A DNA stretch of 64,000 bases, from assembly GCA_016928305.1 (NCBI GenBank), contig JAFGKY010000066.1, positions 1 through 64,000 on the forward strand, in the 5' to 3' direction. How positions within the stretch are numbered: position 1 is the stretch's first letter; the number at the start of each line of letters is the position of its first letter. Made by a program: the position numbers and the translations under genes. The stretch comes from Bacteroidales bacterium. GTDB taxonomy: Bacteria; Bacteroidota; Bacteroidia; Bacteroidales; UBA10428. This document shows, in pieces, positions 46,695 to 56,037 of the stretch. The notes under the pieces were generated by a model. The model was given only the letters and a program-made list of their open reading frames with translations, ran no database searches and was not told where the DNA came from.

Positions 46695-46708
46695 TGTAAA
46701 CGTTTATA
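46695..46708. promoter_or_regulatory. LacI-family operator 2
   Basis: TGTAAACGTTTATA, one mismatch from a perfect palindrome; sits just upstream of the -33 element of the CotH promoter. The same 14 bases occur inverted at 55972. Confidence 0.85.
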
Positions 46709-46739
46709 TTGCAATATTAATTTTCTTCTTATAGATTTG
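46709..46739 (+). promoter_or_regulatory. Promoter of the CotH gene
   Basis: TTGC at 46709, 19-bp spacer, TAGATTTG at 46732-46739: the Bacteroidota consensus. Start of transcription would be near 46746, leaving a leader of about 85 nt. Confidence 0.8.
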
Positions 46740-46830
46740 CAAATAAAAACAAATAAATCAGGTTCGGCTGCAATGTCATTCCGGTATTTCGTTTTCGTTT
46801 TATTTTAACTCTCAGTAAAATCATTTTCAT

Positions 46831-49551
46831 ATGCTGATTTTTCACAAAAATCTCTTAATTCCCTGTTTGTTTTTTGCTTTTTCATTTTATACAACAAACG
46901 GACAGGATTCTCTTTTCATCAGTGAATTCATGGCTGTCAATAACAGTAGTCTTCAGGATGAAGACGGAGATCATCCCGACTGGATCGAGATCCACAATGC
47001 AGGTTCAGCGGATTTATACCTGAATGGCTGGTCACTTACCGATGTCGCCGAAAATCCCGTGAAATGGGTTTTTCCTGATTTCACATTGACAGCCGGCGAA
47101 TACCTCGTTGTCTTTGCATCAGGAAAAGACCGGAAAGCAGAAAAAAACAAACTCCATACGAATTTTAAACTGAGTGGATCGGGTGAATACCTTGCTCTTG
47201 TAAAACCGGGTGGAACTGCTGTAGCATCGGTATTTTCTCCTGCATATCCTCCGCAATTCCAGGACATATCATACGGTGAATCCGAATCCGTTTTCGTTTA
47301 CTTTTCCGAACCCACACCGGGATCAGAGAATACCGGGATCAGATTCATTTCACCTCCGGAATTCTCAGTAAAGCATGGATTTTTTTCGGAAGCCTTTAAC
47401 CTCGAGCTTTCCAGCAACACAGCCGGTGCTGACATATACTATACAACAAATGCCGATACACCCGACAAAATAAAGGGGACAAAATATACCGGTCCGGTTA
47501 CCGTGACAACAACAACGGTTATCCGTGCCATTTCCGTTGTGGAAGGTAGCGGCGAAAGTTATCCGGTTACACAGAGCTATATTTTCCCTGAGGATGTCGT
47601 TATGCAATCAGAAGATCAACACGGTTATCCTGCTACATGGCTGTCACCCATTCACACGACGGATGAATATTTTGAGATTCCGTCCGATTACAACATGAGA
47701 GAAGAATTCCTGGCAAATCCCGAAGTCGGCAAAGTCATCCTTGAATCGCTGGAAAGTCTGCCCGTGGTGTCCATCGTGAGTGACATCGACAACTTCTTTT
47801 CGAAAAGTACACATCCTGATTCCGGTGGTATCTACATGTATAACGGTGAACCCGACGGGCCCACGCGTGATATGAAGTATCACCTGGGACGCGGTTGGGA
47901 AAGGCCTGCCTCCGTGGAGTATTTCAATTCGGGTGTGAATGACGGATCCATCGATTTTCAGGCTAACTGCGGTATTAAAATACACGGGGGTGCCACCCGT
48001 ACAAGGGAAAAGACACACAAGCATTCTTTCAGGCTGTGTTTTAAAGCGGCATATGGTCCTTCGAAACTCGAAGAACAGGTCTTTGGTGAAGATTCACCCG
48101 AACAATACGACTGGCTTGTGCTGAGAGGAGGTTTCGCAGGAGCTGTTGTACAGCGATTCGGACAGCAGATAAGGGATCCGTGGGCCAAATCATCCATGCG
48201 AGAAATGGGACAGTATGCCGCACGCAGTAAATTTGTGCATGTATATATAAACGGGCTCTACTGGGGTATGTATAACCTTAGCGAACGGATGGACGATAAC
48301 TGCATGCGCGATAATCTGGGCGGGAATGCAGAGGATTACGACATTCTCAAGGACTATTTTGAAGTTGAAGCAGGAGATACCGTTGCATGGACCAAACTGG
48401 TAACTATGGCGGAAGACAATATCGAAAGTCCCGCAAACTATCAGAAACTGCTGGGGAATAATCCCGATGGCACTCCCAATGCTGCATATGAAAAGATGGT
48501 CAACCCGGAAAACCTTATTGACTATATTATGATGAATATGCACGCCGGCATGCGGGACTGGGATTATCATAACTGGATAGCAGCCCGCAGAAAAACAGAC
48601 TCAGAAGGATTTCATTTTCTGGTATGGGATGCCGAAGGAGCTTTTCAACTCAGCAATAATGTTACCTACATAATATCCGGAGGTGAATATAACAGGCCAA
48701 CCGGAGTCTTTTCTGATCTAATGAAAAATGAACTATTCAAGAACCACTTTATCAGCCGCGTGAACAGGCACTTTTTTGAAGGCGGAGCATTGACACCTGC
48801 ACCCTGCCTTGCACGGTATAATCGATGGTTTGCCGAGATCGATACGGCCCTTATCAGCGACCAGGCCCGGTGGGGAGGAAGCCATGATATCTGGAACACC
48901 ACGTATCACCAGTTCCGGTTCAGTTATTTTCCTATCAGGACCGAAACCGTTTTTAAACAATTCATAGCCGCTGGTATCTACCCTGAAATAGGAATTCCGG
49001 TTTTTAATACAGAGAATGATGTCATCCCCGATGATTTTCAGCTCATGATGACTTCCCCGGAAGGCGGCGAAATAAGGTATACACTCGATGGAACGGATCC
49101 CGGGCATTTTACATTATCCGCTGCACCGTCCATAAAGATCTATGACCATATGCCTCTTCCGTTACACGGGGACACCATAATTGTTTCAGCCCGGGTGAAA
49201 AAAGATACGCTCTGGTCAAGCCTGGTTACCCGGCAGTTTATTGTGGGAAATATCCATTCTTCCATCACCGACGCTTCCTCAGCACAGCATGGTTACATAT
49301 ACAGTTATCCCAATCCTGTTGAAGACATAGCTACCATCGTATTCTACGTATCTGAGCCTTCGGATATCAACATAACGATTTATAATATGCTTGGCGTTAA
49401 GATAGCAACGGTTATTAATGAAATTGTGGAAACGGGAGAACATACGTTATCATGGGATGCCGGCAATATGCCTGCAGGAATTTACATCTGTTCTTTTGAA
49501 AATAAAACCAATAATACAAGCAACAGGATTACACTGACCAAGCGACCGTAG
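46831..49551 (+). CDS. CotH-kinase family protein with lamin-tail domain and type IX secretion tail
   Basis: 906 residues, signal peptide ending TNGQ. Order: lamin-tail domain (about 27-115; SEFMAVNNSSLQDEDG, GDHPDWIEIHNAG), a chitobiase-type Ig domain (about 175-255; ADIYYTTNADTPDK), the CotH domain (about 370-650; IKIHGGATRTREKTH, GLYWGMYNLSERMDD, LVWDAEGAF with the metal-binding Asp), a second Ig-like segment (RYTLDGTDPG) and a sorting tail starting YSYPNPVEDIATI. CotH proteins have a protein-kinase-like fold, and spore CotH phosphorylates coat proteins. Here it is surface-exported and sits under a LacI-type operator with glycan genes. Role unknown. Confidence 0.88.
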   Translation: MLIFHKNLLIPCLFFAFSFYTTNGQDSLFISEFMAVNNSSLQDEDGDHPDWIEIHNAGSADLYLNGWSLTDVAENPVKWVFPDFTLTAGEYLVVFASGKDRKAEKNKLHTNFKLSGSGEYLALVKPGGTAVASVFSPAYPPQFQDISYGESESVFVYFSEPTPGSENTGIRFISPPEFSVKHGFFSEAFNLELSSNTAGADIYYTTNADTPDKIKGTKYTGPVTVTTTTVIRAISVVEGSGESYPVTQSYIFPEDVVMQSEDQHGYPATWLSPIHTTDEYFEIPSDYNMREEFLANPEVGKVILESLESLPVVSIVSDIDNFFSKSTHPDSGGIYMYNGEPDGPTRDMKYHLGRGWERPASVEYFNSGVNDGSIDFQANCGIKIHGGATRTREKTHKHSFRLCFKAAYGPSKLEEQVFGEDSPEQYDWLVLRGGFAGAVVQRFGQQIRDPWAKSSMREMGQYAARSKFVHVYINGLYWGMYNLSERMDDNCMRDNLGGNAEDYDILKDYFEVEAGDTVAWTKLVTMAEDNIESPANYQKLLGNNPDGTPNAAYEKMVNPENLIDYIMMNMHAGMRDWDYHNWIAARRKTDSEGFHFLVWDAEGAFQLSNNVTYIISGGEYNRPTGVFSDLMKNELFKNHFISRVNRHFFEGGALTPAPCLARYNRWFAEIDTALISDQARWGGSHDIWNTTYHQFRFSYFPIRTETVFKQFIAAGIYPEIGIPVFNTENDVIPDDFQLMMTSPEGGEIRYTLDGTDPGHFTLSAAPSIKIYDHMPLPLHGDTIIVSARVKKDTLWSSLVTRQFIVGNIHSSITDASSAQHGYIYSYPNPVEDIATIVFYVSEPSDINITIYNMLGVKIATVINEIVETGEHTLSWDAGNMPAGIYICSFENKTNNTSNRITLTKRP

Positions 49552-49774
49552 TGGTTTAAAAAATCGACAGGCACCCGGCAAAGCCGAGCCTCTGTTCAAG
49601 GTTTCTGATGTTAAAAGTGATTATTTAATGACTTGTGAATGAATAATTACCGGTTTCTGTTTAATGCCAGCCCACACCCTGCCAGCCTGCCTGCCGTCCA
49701 GGCAGGGGTTTCCTCCCGCAAGGCAGGCGCACACCGCTTGCAGGGTTTCCGACCTTAGACCCAAAATCCCTAAC
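49552..49774. other. Gap after CotH gene with a nested palindrome
   Basis: Contains CCTGCC-GTCCA-GGCAGG (49690-49706) embedded in an ACACCCTGC ... TTGCAGGGTTTCC repeat. No gene. Confidence 0.5.
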
Positions 49775-49851
49775 GGTTCACAGTTCATGGTTCACTGTTC
49801 ACTGTTCACTGCTCACTGTTCACTTTTCACTTTTCACTTTTCACTTTTCAC
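49775..49851. repeat. Heptamer tract GGTTCAC/TGTTCAC/TTTTCAC, 11 units, overlapping GH115 3' end
   Basis: Units in phase: GGTTCAC, AGTTCAT, GGTTCAC, TGTTCAC twice, TGCTCAC, TGTTCAC, TTTTCAC four times. The stop codon of the GH115 gene (49841-49843) is inside one of the TTTTCAC units. Confidence 0.9.
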
Positions 49852-52771
49852 TGTTTATATATCTGGTTTCCTCTATCACTCCATAATGATCCACATACTC
49901 CCCAAGGTCTATTACAATGTGGTCCAGAATTATACCGGGATCAAGGGCTGCTATTTTAAGCGTATGGAGACCGGAGTTAAGATTACCAAAAAAAACTGAT
50001 CGTTGAGCTGAATTACCCAGCACATTCTGTTTCCATTCTTCACTTCTTCCGTAGGTCGCGAAATCGACAATACCAGGCGGTGAATCATCCATGGAAACGG
50101 CCATACGCAATTTGTTGCCGGGATACAACGGGTGAACCGGTAAACAACTGATTACAACAGAACAAGACGAGTTGCTGAAGGTATAAAAATCATATTCAAC
50201 CATCGGGTAATTTTCTCCGCTTTCCCTTTTAAGGGAAGCATAATTAACGTATGGCAGGGATACCAGTGAACTTCCTGCATGACCCAGTCCTTCCATTTTT
50301 TTCCAGTACATAAATGCCGATCCGGTGACTCTTGAATAGTTCGAAGCATATACTGAAACCAGCCCGTTTGATTCAGCAAGGCTGGTTGTTTTCTGAGAGG
50401 AGAAGGAATTTACTGTAATGCCAATTGTTATGCTTTTATCAGCAGCATTCACGGTGATATTCCCTTTGGCTTTTTGTGGTCTTCCAAGACGCGTCCAGTC
50501 AATGCTGATCCATATTCGTTTTTCCTTATTGCCGGCAACGGGACTCAAAACTCCCTTCCTATCTGAAACGATTATCCAGTCGTCGGACAACTTCACCTCC
50601 CAGGAAACTTCCGCTTCAGCGGTTAGAAAAACATCAATAAACTGCCGCTGTCGTCCTGAGGGGGTGAAGACAGGAAGCTCCTGAACACCATCATCTTCCT
50701 TGAACAAACATGAATCTTTATGGATGTACCCTTCCGGGATGCAATCCCATAATTCACCGGCTTTTAACGTATCATAATGAATTTCAGGTTGCTGAAACAC
50801 ACTCAGGCTGCGTGGTGCATAATTCATCATGCCGTTCCACTTTCCACCTGCAATTTCCTTATTGTAGCGATCTGTCTCCTTTACTATTTCTTTGAAAGCC
50901 TGGCAAGACCATAATGCATAATCTGCTGCACTCAGGCGTTTCTGAAAATTTCCGTAATAAAAAGCTTTATCGGCAAAAAGAAATTTTTTATTCATACAGG
51001 ATGCGCAAACGACCGGATAGTATACAAGCTGAAAAAAGGCATCCGCTTTTTCCGGGGGTATTTTTGCACGGATTTCCTTTATTCTATTTTCAAGGACTGA
51101 ATAAGCATCAATGCGTTTTTGTGCCTCATCGCTGTAATAAAAATGGTTATAGGCAGTTCGTTGTGTCGGCGTTGAAGGCTCGGTCCGGCTCCATCCCATA
51201 AATTCGGGACGGCGCTCAAAGGCCAGCCTGTAATAATCCCAAAGGACTGCGACAACCGGCTCTGCATAAATACCAAACAGGTTTTCGTGATACCGGATGA
51301 GATGTTTTTTCACATCATCCGCCCCGGTAAAAGCATTCATATCATAAGCCATATCCAAAAAAAGCTGGATATTGTACTCACAAGGTTTGATATCACCCAC
51401 GTTTACGATCCATATCTTATTCGTCCGGGTCTGCCATGCTTTGGACAGCTCTTCCCATATCAGCAATGGATGTGTGGTACTCAGCCACAGATAGTCATGA
51501 GGCCTGCCCCAGTATGAAATGTGGTAATACAGGCCACTGCCCCCCTTTCTTCGTGATTCTTCCGGAGTGCTTAGCCTGCGGATATAGCCATAATTATCAT
51601 CGGTCCACATAATACAGATATCATCCGGCAGGTTCAGACCACTGTCATAAATATCCAGCACCTCTTTATAGGGAATGAAAACCTGAGGGACGGAAGAAAC
51701 ATCCGGATGAAAATGGTCTTTAAGGATCTGCCGCTGATCGGTTATAATCTGTTCAAGAGCTGCCTTTTTTGACAGCTGATCTTCGAAACCTTCCATTCCG
51801 CTGTCGTGAATACCCCGCATGCCAAGCGTAAAAATAACTTCGTTGTTCCTGCTTTGTACAACCCGTTGTTCCCAATATTGCCTTACCCTTTCACCATTCG
51901 TTCTGTAATTAAATTCACCCATCGAATCCGTCTTCCATTCATCCACGTTATTCCGGAGCATGGGCTCGGCGTGTGAACTGCCGATCACAATATTATATTT
52001 CCTGGCCATTTCTATATTGCCGGGGACATGAAAAAATGCCCTTGTGCAATTGTGCATGGCCGGCCAGATAGTATTAGCCCTGAGCCTTAAGAGCAATTCA
52101 AAGATCTTTGCGTAGGTTTTGGGTCCGATATCCCCCGTCTCGGGTTCAAATGTGGCTGAGGCCCAGGGGTGCAATCCCCAGTCCTCATCGTTCAGAAAAA
52201 TACCTCTGTATTTGACCGAAGGTTCACTTGAGATAATATCATTCGCCGGTATAATAAGGCTGTCTTTCTTTACTGGCAGGATATCACCCCACCAATACCA
52301 GGGTGACACACCGATTATTTCGGAAAGCCGGAAAACGCCATAAGCGGTGCCCCTGTTATCGCTCCCGAAAATAACAAGCGCTTCGTTACCGTTTTCCGGG
52401 AGATGAATAAACGTATGTGAGTAGACCTCCCATTTGTTGCTGACAGGCTCTGGATTTATCAGCTGCAAATCATCAAGATACCGTATTATTTCACTATTAA
52501 CGGTACCCGCAATAATCAAAGGAGAATGGTTATAGTCAGGTTTATTTAAAACCTCAGGTTTATATCCCGTAATGCGTTCAATATCTTCTGCCAGCAGCTC
52601 CGCCGAGAGATCAATAAGGTCATCCTCAGCCGTATCAACCACAATGGCAGGATTTAAACCGGGAGAGTATATCATGAATTGGGAATCTTGCGAATACAGG
52701 AAGGTCAGGCTGAAATATCCTAAAATCATTACCTGAACGATTCTTTTTATGGATAAAACATAATTCCACAT
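49841..52771 (-). CDS. GH115 xylan alpha-1,2-glucuronidase
   Basis: 976 residues from the ATG at 52771 (MWNYVLSIKRIVQ), which gives a signal-like N-terminus; the frame runs on to 52810, but those 13 codons come from an octamer palindrome. GH115 marks: YRGIFLNDEDWGLHPWA, GSSHAEPMLRNN, MWTDDNYGYIRRLSTPEE, SYWGRPHDYLWLSTT and GWSRTEPSTPTQRTAYNHFY. Such enzymes remove glucuronic acid or 4-O-methyl-glucuronic acid from internal and terminal xylose of xylan, and some act on arabinogalactan. C-terminal beta-sandwich present; the last codons and stop come from a heptamer tract. Third gene of the SSS-esterase-GH115 operon. Confidence 0.93.
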   Translation of the reverse strand: MWNYVLSIKRIVQVMILGYFSLTFLYSQDSQFMIYSPGLNPAIVVDTAEDDLIDLSAELLAEDIERITGYKPEVLNKPDYNHSPLIIAGTVNSEIIRYLDDLQLINPEPVSNKWEVYSHTFIHLPENGNEALVIFGSDNRGTAYGVFRLSEIIGVSPWYWWGDILPVKKDSLIIPANDIISSEPSVKYRGIFLNDEDWGLHPWASATFEPETGDIGPKTYAKIFELLLRLRANTIWPAMHNCTRAFFHVPGNIEMARKYNIVIGSSHAEPMLRNNVDEWKTDSMGEFNYRTNGERVRQYWEQRVVQSRNNEVIFTLGMRGIHDSGMEGFEDQLSKKAALEQIITDQRQILKDHFHPDVSSVPQVFIPYKEVLDIYDSGLNLPDDICIMWTDDNYGYIRRLSTPEESRRKGGSGLYYHISYWGRPHDYLWLSTTHPLLIWEELSKAWQTRTNKIWIVNVGDIKPCEYNIQLFLDMAYDMNAFTGADDVKKHLIRYHENLFGIYAEPVVAVLWDYYRLAFERRPEFMGWSRTEPSTPTQRTAYNHFYYSDEAQKRIDAYSVLENRIKEIRAKIPPEKADAFFQLVYYPVVCASCMNKKFLFADKAFYYGNFQKRLSAADYALWSCQAFKEIVKETDRYNKEIAGGKWNGMMNYAPRSLSVFQQPEIHYDTLKAGELWDCIPEGYIHKDSCLFKEDDGVQELPVFTPSGRQRQFIDVFLTAEAEVSWEVKLSDDWIIVSDRKGVLSPVAGNKEKRIWISIDWTRLGRPQKAKGNITVNAADKSITIGITVNSFSSQKTTSLAESNGLVSVYASNYSRVTGSAFMYWKKMEGLGHAGSSLVSLPYVNYASLKRESGENYPMVEYDFYTFSNSSCSVVISCLPVHPLYPGNKLRMAVSMDDSPPGIVDFATYGRSEEWKQNVLGNSAQRSVFFGNLNSGLHTLKIAALDPGIILDHIVIDLGEYVDHYGVIEETRYINSEK

Positions 52772-52785
52772 TGGAACTCTTGTTT

Positions 52786-52885
52786 TCGCCACAAAGGCAC
52801 CAAAACACAATGAAACACAAAGTATATCAGGACATTAAATAGTACTTTATGAAACTTAGTGACTTTGTGCCTTAGTGGCCTTTTT
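52786..52885. repeat. Octamer-arm palindrome between the esterase and GH115 genes
   Basis: Left arm GCCACAAAGGCACCAAAAC then ACAATGAAACACAAAGTATAT; right arm reversed GGCCACTAAGGCACAAAG then TCACTAAGTTTC. It lies inside an operon, so the RNA would carry the hairpin before the GH115 start. Confidence 0.85.
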
Positions 52886-52892
52886 TTCTTTG

Positions 52893-54326
52893 TCACCAGT
52901 CATCTGTCCGGAATGAAGATACGGGTATTCCCTCTGTAGTGAACAGATCACCGACAACAAAATCTTTGAAAGCATACCTCACAGCTACAGGTTCTTTCAC
53001 TTCTCTGCAGGTAAGGACTACCGTTGTACGACGCAAACTGGCCCGTGCAGGATAAAATACCCTGTTGTTCCCGGCAACTTCAAAGGTGGTCACCTCCTTT
53101 CCGAACGATGTCAGTCCGTTGGGTATATTATAAAACGAAAGGACTACCGAAGTATCGTTTACCGTCATTTCTTTGAACAGGGGGGATGCGTACCCGATAC
53201 CTTCAATGCCGTATGTCTTTGCCAATGCCCAGTATGCCAGTCTTTCCGATCCTGTTTTTTTATCCGCCGGGTGTATGCACAGTTCTTCTCCAATGTCCAT
53301 CAGTACAGCCATTCCGCAATTCGGAATAACATCCATGGCCTTCAGCTGTGCTTCGCGCAGATAAGCCGAATTCAGTTTTTCGTAATAATCCTGACGGGGT
53401 TTATATAACCTATTATTAAATGGTGCTATCTGTGCATAATAAAAGGGAAATTCACCCTGTCCCCATAATGCTCGCCATTCCTTTACCATGGTGGCAAAAA
53501 GCCGTGCGTATTCATCAGGATTCATATAATTGGTCTCCCCCTGGTACCAGATGGCTCCTTTAAGGGTATATCCGATCACCGGACTCAGCATGCTGTTGAA
53601 CAGCACTGTCGGAGTCCGGTTCGGCACTTTCACCGAATCACCCGGCTGCGGTATGTCAACACCCAGGTATGGTTCAGATGTTTCCCGGCTCATCCAGGTT
53701 TCGATGCACGACCCTCCATAGCTGACATGTATCAAACCAACGGGAACGTCCAAAATTTCATGAAGAAGCCGGGCAAAGTAGTATGCTGTGGCGCTGAAGT
53801 CGACAACGGTAGCCGGCTCTGCCTGCATCCACCGGCCTTCAAAATCATCCTGTACTTCTGTTTTGGAGGAACGGGGAACAGTAATAAAACGAATATTTGT
53901 ATTCTTAGACCTCAGGATGGCATCATTGGAACCGAGCACAGGCTGGCCGGTGTATCCTTTCATGGGCATTTCCATATTCGACTGACCCGAGCATAGCCAA
54001 ACCTCACCGATCAGAACATTGCTGATTGTCTTTACTTTTCCGTCGGAAATCTTGATATCATAAGGCCCTCCGGCGGCAGGGGTTTTTATCATGACTTTCC
54101 ACTTGCCGTTTTCATCCGTCCGGGTTTCGTACTTACAGCCATCCCAGGATGTCTTCAGTATCACGTTTGCCCCCTTGCCTGCCCATCCCCATATTGCCAC
54201 TTCGGTTTGTTGCTGTAATACCATGTTGCCGGAAAACAAAGAAGGCAGTCTTATTTCAGCTTTCAGACCTGCAGTGAAAAAAATACAAACAAAAAATGAT
54301 TCTAAGAGTTTTACGTACGTTTTCAT
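52893..54326 (-). CDS. SGNH-hydrolase esterase, sialate O-acetylesterase family
   Basis: 477 residues, signal peptide about 1-23 (FFVCIFFTAGLKA). SGNH nucleophile S116 in CSGQSNMEMP, the block GLIHVSYGGSCIETWMS, oxyanion Asn in WYQGETNYMNP, and the His region IHPADKKTGSERLAYWA. In plant-glycan loci these enzymes usually remove acetyl from xylose or other sugars, not sialic acid, which suits its place next to GH115. It starts right after an octamer arm. Overlaps none of its neighbours; 16 bp after the SSS stop. Confidence 0.9.
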   Translation of the reverse strand: MKTYVKLLESFFVCIFFTAGLKAEIRLPSLFSGNMVLQQQTEVAIWGWAGKGANVILKTSWDGCKYETRTDENGKWKVMIKTPAAGGPYDIKISDGKVKTISNVLIGEVWLCSGQSNMEMPMKGYTGQPVLGSNDAILRSKNTNIRFITVPRSSKTEVQDDFEGRWMQAEPATVVDFSATAYYFARLLHEILDVPVGLIHVSYGGSCIETWMSRETSEPYLGVDIPQPGDSVKVPNRTPTVLFNSMLSPVIGYTLKGAIWYQGETNYMNPDEYARLFATMVKEWRALWGQGEFPFYYAQIAPFNNRLYKPRQDYYEKLNSAYLREAQLKAMDVIPNCGMAVLMDIGEELCIHPADKKTGSERLAYWALAKTYGIEGIGYASPLFKEMTVNDTSVVLSFYNIPNGLTSFGKEVTTFEVAGNNRVFYPARASLRRTTVVLTCREVKEPVAVRYAFKDFVVGDLFTTEGIPVSSFRTDDW

Positions 54327-54353
54327 TTCGTGCTTTCTTGCTTTAGTGTTTAG
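54326..54353. repeat. Single octamer arm supplying the SSS stop codon and esterase leader
   Basis: Minus strand: ACACTAAA, GCAAGAAA, GCACGAA, then the esterase ATG. The last two sense codons and the TAA of the SSS gene (ending 54343) lie in the first octamer. Confidence 0.75.
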
Positions 54354-55830
54354 TACTCTTTCTGGATCTTGTGGTTAGCCAGGTAACCAGGAATCCGGTT
54401 ATGAAAATAGCCAGGGTACCGAAAACAATGGTCAGATAGCCATGCAGCTGTCCACCGGGTATGGTTTTTCCGAATACCAGCGGTCCGGCACTAAGGTACA
54501 AAATTAGTGCTATTCCGGCAACAATTCCGATAATTGCCGGGCCTGATCTTTTAATGCGGGAAAAAGCTGCCAGCAGAAAAAGTCCGAGCATTCCGCCGCT
54601 GAATATCGATGCCAGTTTCCACCAGGCATCGAGGGCACTCTTCACATTGATCATGGCAACACCAATGAGGATACCCAGAACGCTTATGATAAAAGATGCA
54701 ATATACAGTACTTTCATGGAATCTTTGTTGGAAGCCTGCACGTTGAAATAACGTTTATAATAATCGGTGAGAAAAACCGTGGCCGAACTGTTAAAGCTGG
54801 TGGAGATCGTGCTCATGCCGGCAGCGAAGATGGAAGCTATAAGCAATCCGCTCATTCCGACAGGCAGTTCATGTACGATAAAATAGGGGAAGATGCGGTC
54901 GCTTTTATGGATATCTGCCAGTTCAGCGGGAAGCTGTGCTGCTCCTGAATGATAAAATGAGAACAGCGCCGTGCCGATAAAGAAAAAAATGAAAGATACG
55001 GGGATGTACAACATGCCGCCAAAGAATGCCGATCGCCTGGCGTCGGTATCGTTCCTGGCCACCATATATCGCTGCACATAGTTCTGGTCAATCCCGAAAT
55101 TCTGCAGGTTGATGAATACGCCATAGATGAGAACAATCCAGAAAGTAGATTCATCAAGGTTCAGTCCAAAACTGCCCAGGCTGAATTTATGATCTTCCAT
55201 AGCTATGGAAAACAGCTGGCCCGGTCCCTCAGGCATGCCAAACATCAGGTACAGTGCACAAACAAGAGCTCCTGTTATCAGGATTAAACTCTGGATGGCA
55301 TCCGTCCATACAACGGCCTGCATACCCCCCAGCAGGGAATAGATCATTACCGCCAATCCGGTCACCACAATGACCGGTGCAATTTTCCAGCCCGACACTG
55401 CATTTAAAACAAGGGCCAGCAGGTATAATATGGTACCTACCCGCATCAGTTGAGTAAGCAGGTAACAGACCGACACATAAATCCGCGCCCAGGGGCCAAA
55501 TCTATCCTCGAGGAAAGTATAAGCCGACGGGCTGTTGACTTTACGGTAAAGGGGGACAAAGAAAAAGACTGCCATAACCGATGCAACGGGGATGGATAAG
55601 CTGAATGTGAATGCATTCCAGTTGCCCTGAAAAGCACTTCCCGGCAGGGCAATGAAACTGATGCTGCTGACAAATGTGGCAAAAATGGACATGGTCACTA
55701 CCCATCGCGGGATGGCTCTGTTACCCAGGGTAAATGCCTCGGATGTTTTATTCTTTCTGTAGAAAAGGCTGCCGAAGATCGTTATGCCAGCCATATAACA
55801 CACAAAAACAACGAGATCCGGTATCCTCAT
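54343..55830 (-). CDS. Sodium:solute symporter (SSS family)
   Basis: 495 residues, about thirteen membrane helices. Family marks: FTLGNRAIPRWVVTMSIFAT, the PSAYTFLEDRFGPWAR loop, GGMQAVVWTDAIQS, and AGMSTISTSFNSSATVFLTD for sodium binding. The sequence is in the sialic acid/sugar-type half of the family. First gene of the operon SSS, esterase, GH115. Driven by an operator-controlled promoter at 55941-55971 that is a near copy of the CotH promoter. Likely imports a uronic acid or short oligosaccharide; that is inferred from neighbours. Confidence 0.9.
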   Translation of the reverse strand: MRIPDLVVFVCYMAGITIFGSLFYRKNKTSEAFTLGNRAIPRWVVTMSIFATFVSSISFIALPGSAFQGNWNAFTFSLSIPVASVMAVFFFVPLYRKVNSPSAYTFLEDRFGPWARIYVSVCYLLTQLMRVGTILYLLALVLNAVSGWKIAPVIVVTGLAVMIYSLLGGMQAVVWTDAIQSLILITGALVCALYLMFGMPEGPGQLFSIAMEDHKFSLGSFGLNLDESTFWIVLIYGVFINLQNFGIDQNYVQRYMVARNDTDARRSAFFGGMLYIPVSFIFFFIGTALFSFYHSGAAQLPAELADIHKSDRIFPYFIVHELPVGMSGLLIASIFAAGMSTISTSFNSSATVFLTDYYKRYFNVQASNKDSMKVLYIASFIISVLGILIGVAMINVKSALDAWWKLASIFSGGMLGLFLLAAFSRIKRSGPAIIGIVAGIALILYLSAGPLVFGKTIPGGQLHGYLTIVFGTLAIFITGFLVTWLTTRSRKSTKH

Positions 55831-55940
55831 GACAGGGTTCTTTTTATCAGGATAATGGGAAAAAACAGGTTGCTGCTGGAGTCTGTCAGCATGAAAGTAT
55901 TCCGGTTCAATTTATTTAATCTTTTATAATTATTTACTTG

Positions 55941-55971
55941 CAAATCTATGGGAAGAAGTTTAATATTGCAA
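55941..55971 (-). promoter_or_regulatory. Promoter of the SSS-esterase-GH115 operon
   Basis: On the minus strand, TTGC (55971-55968), 19-bp spacer, TAGATTTG (55948-55941), identical in layout to the CotH promoter. Leader of about 100 nt. Confidence 0.8.
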
Positions 55972-55985
55972 TATAAACGTTTACA
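55972..55985. promoter_or_regulatory. LacI-family operator 3
   Basis: TATAAACGTTTACA, the exact reverse complement of operator 2, just upstream of the SSS promoter. Confidence 0.85.
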
Positions 55986-56037
55986 TATTTTAAAATATTT
56001 TTTTTATTAATTAGCTAAAATATTGATATTTATAATA

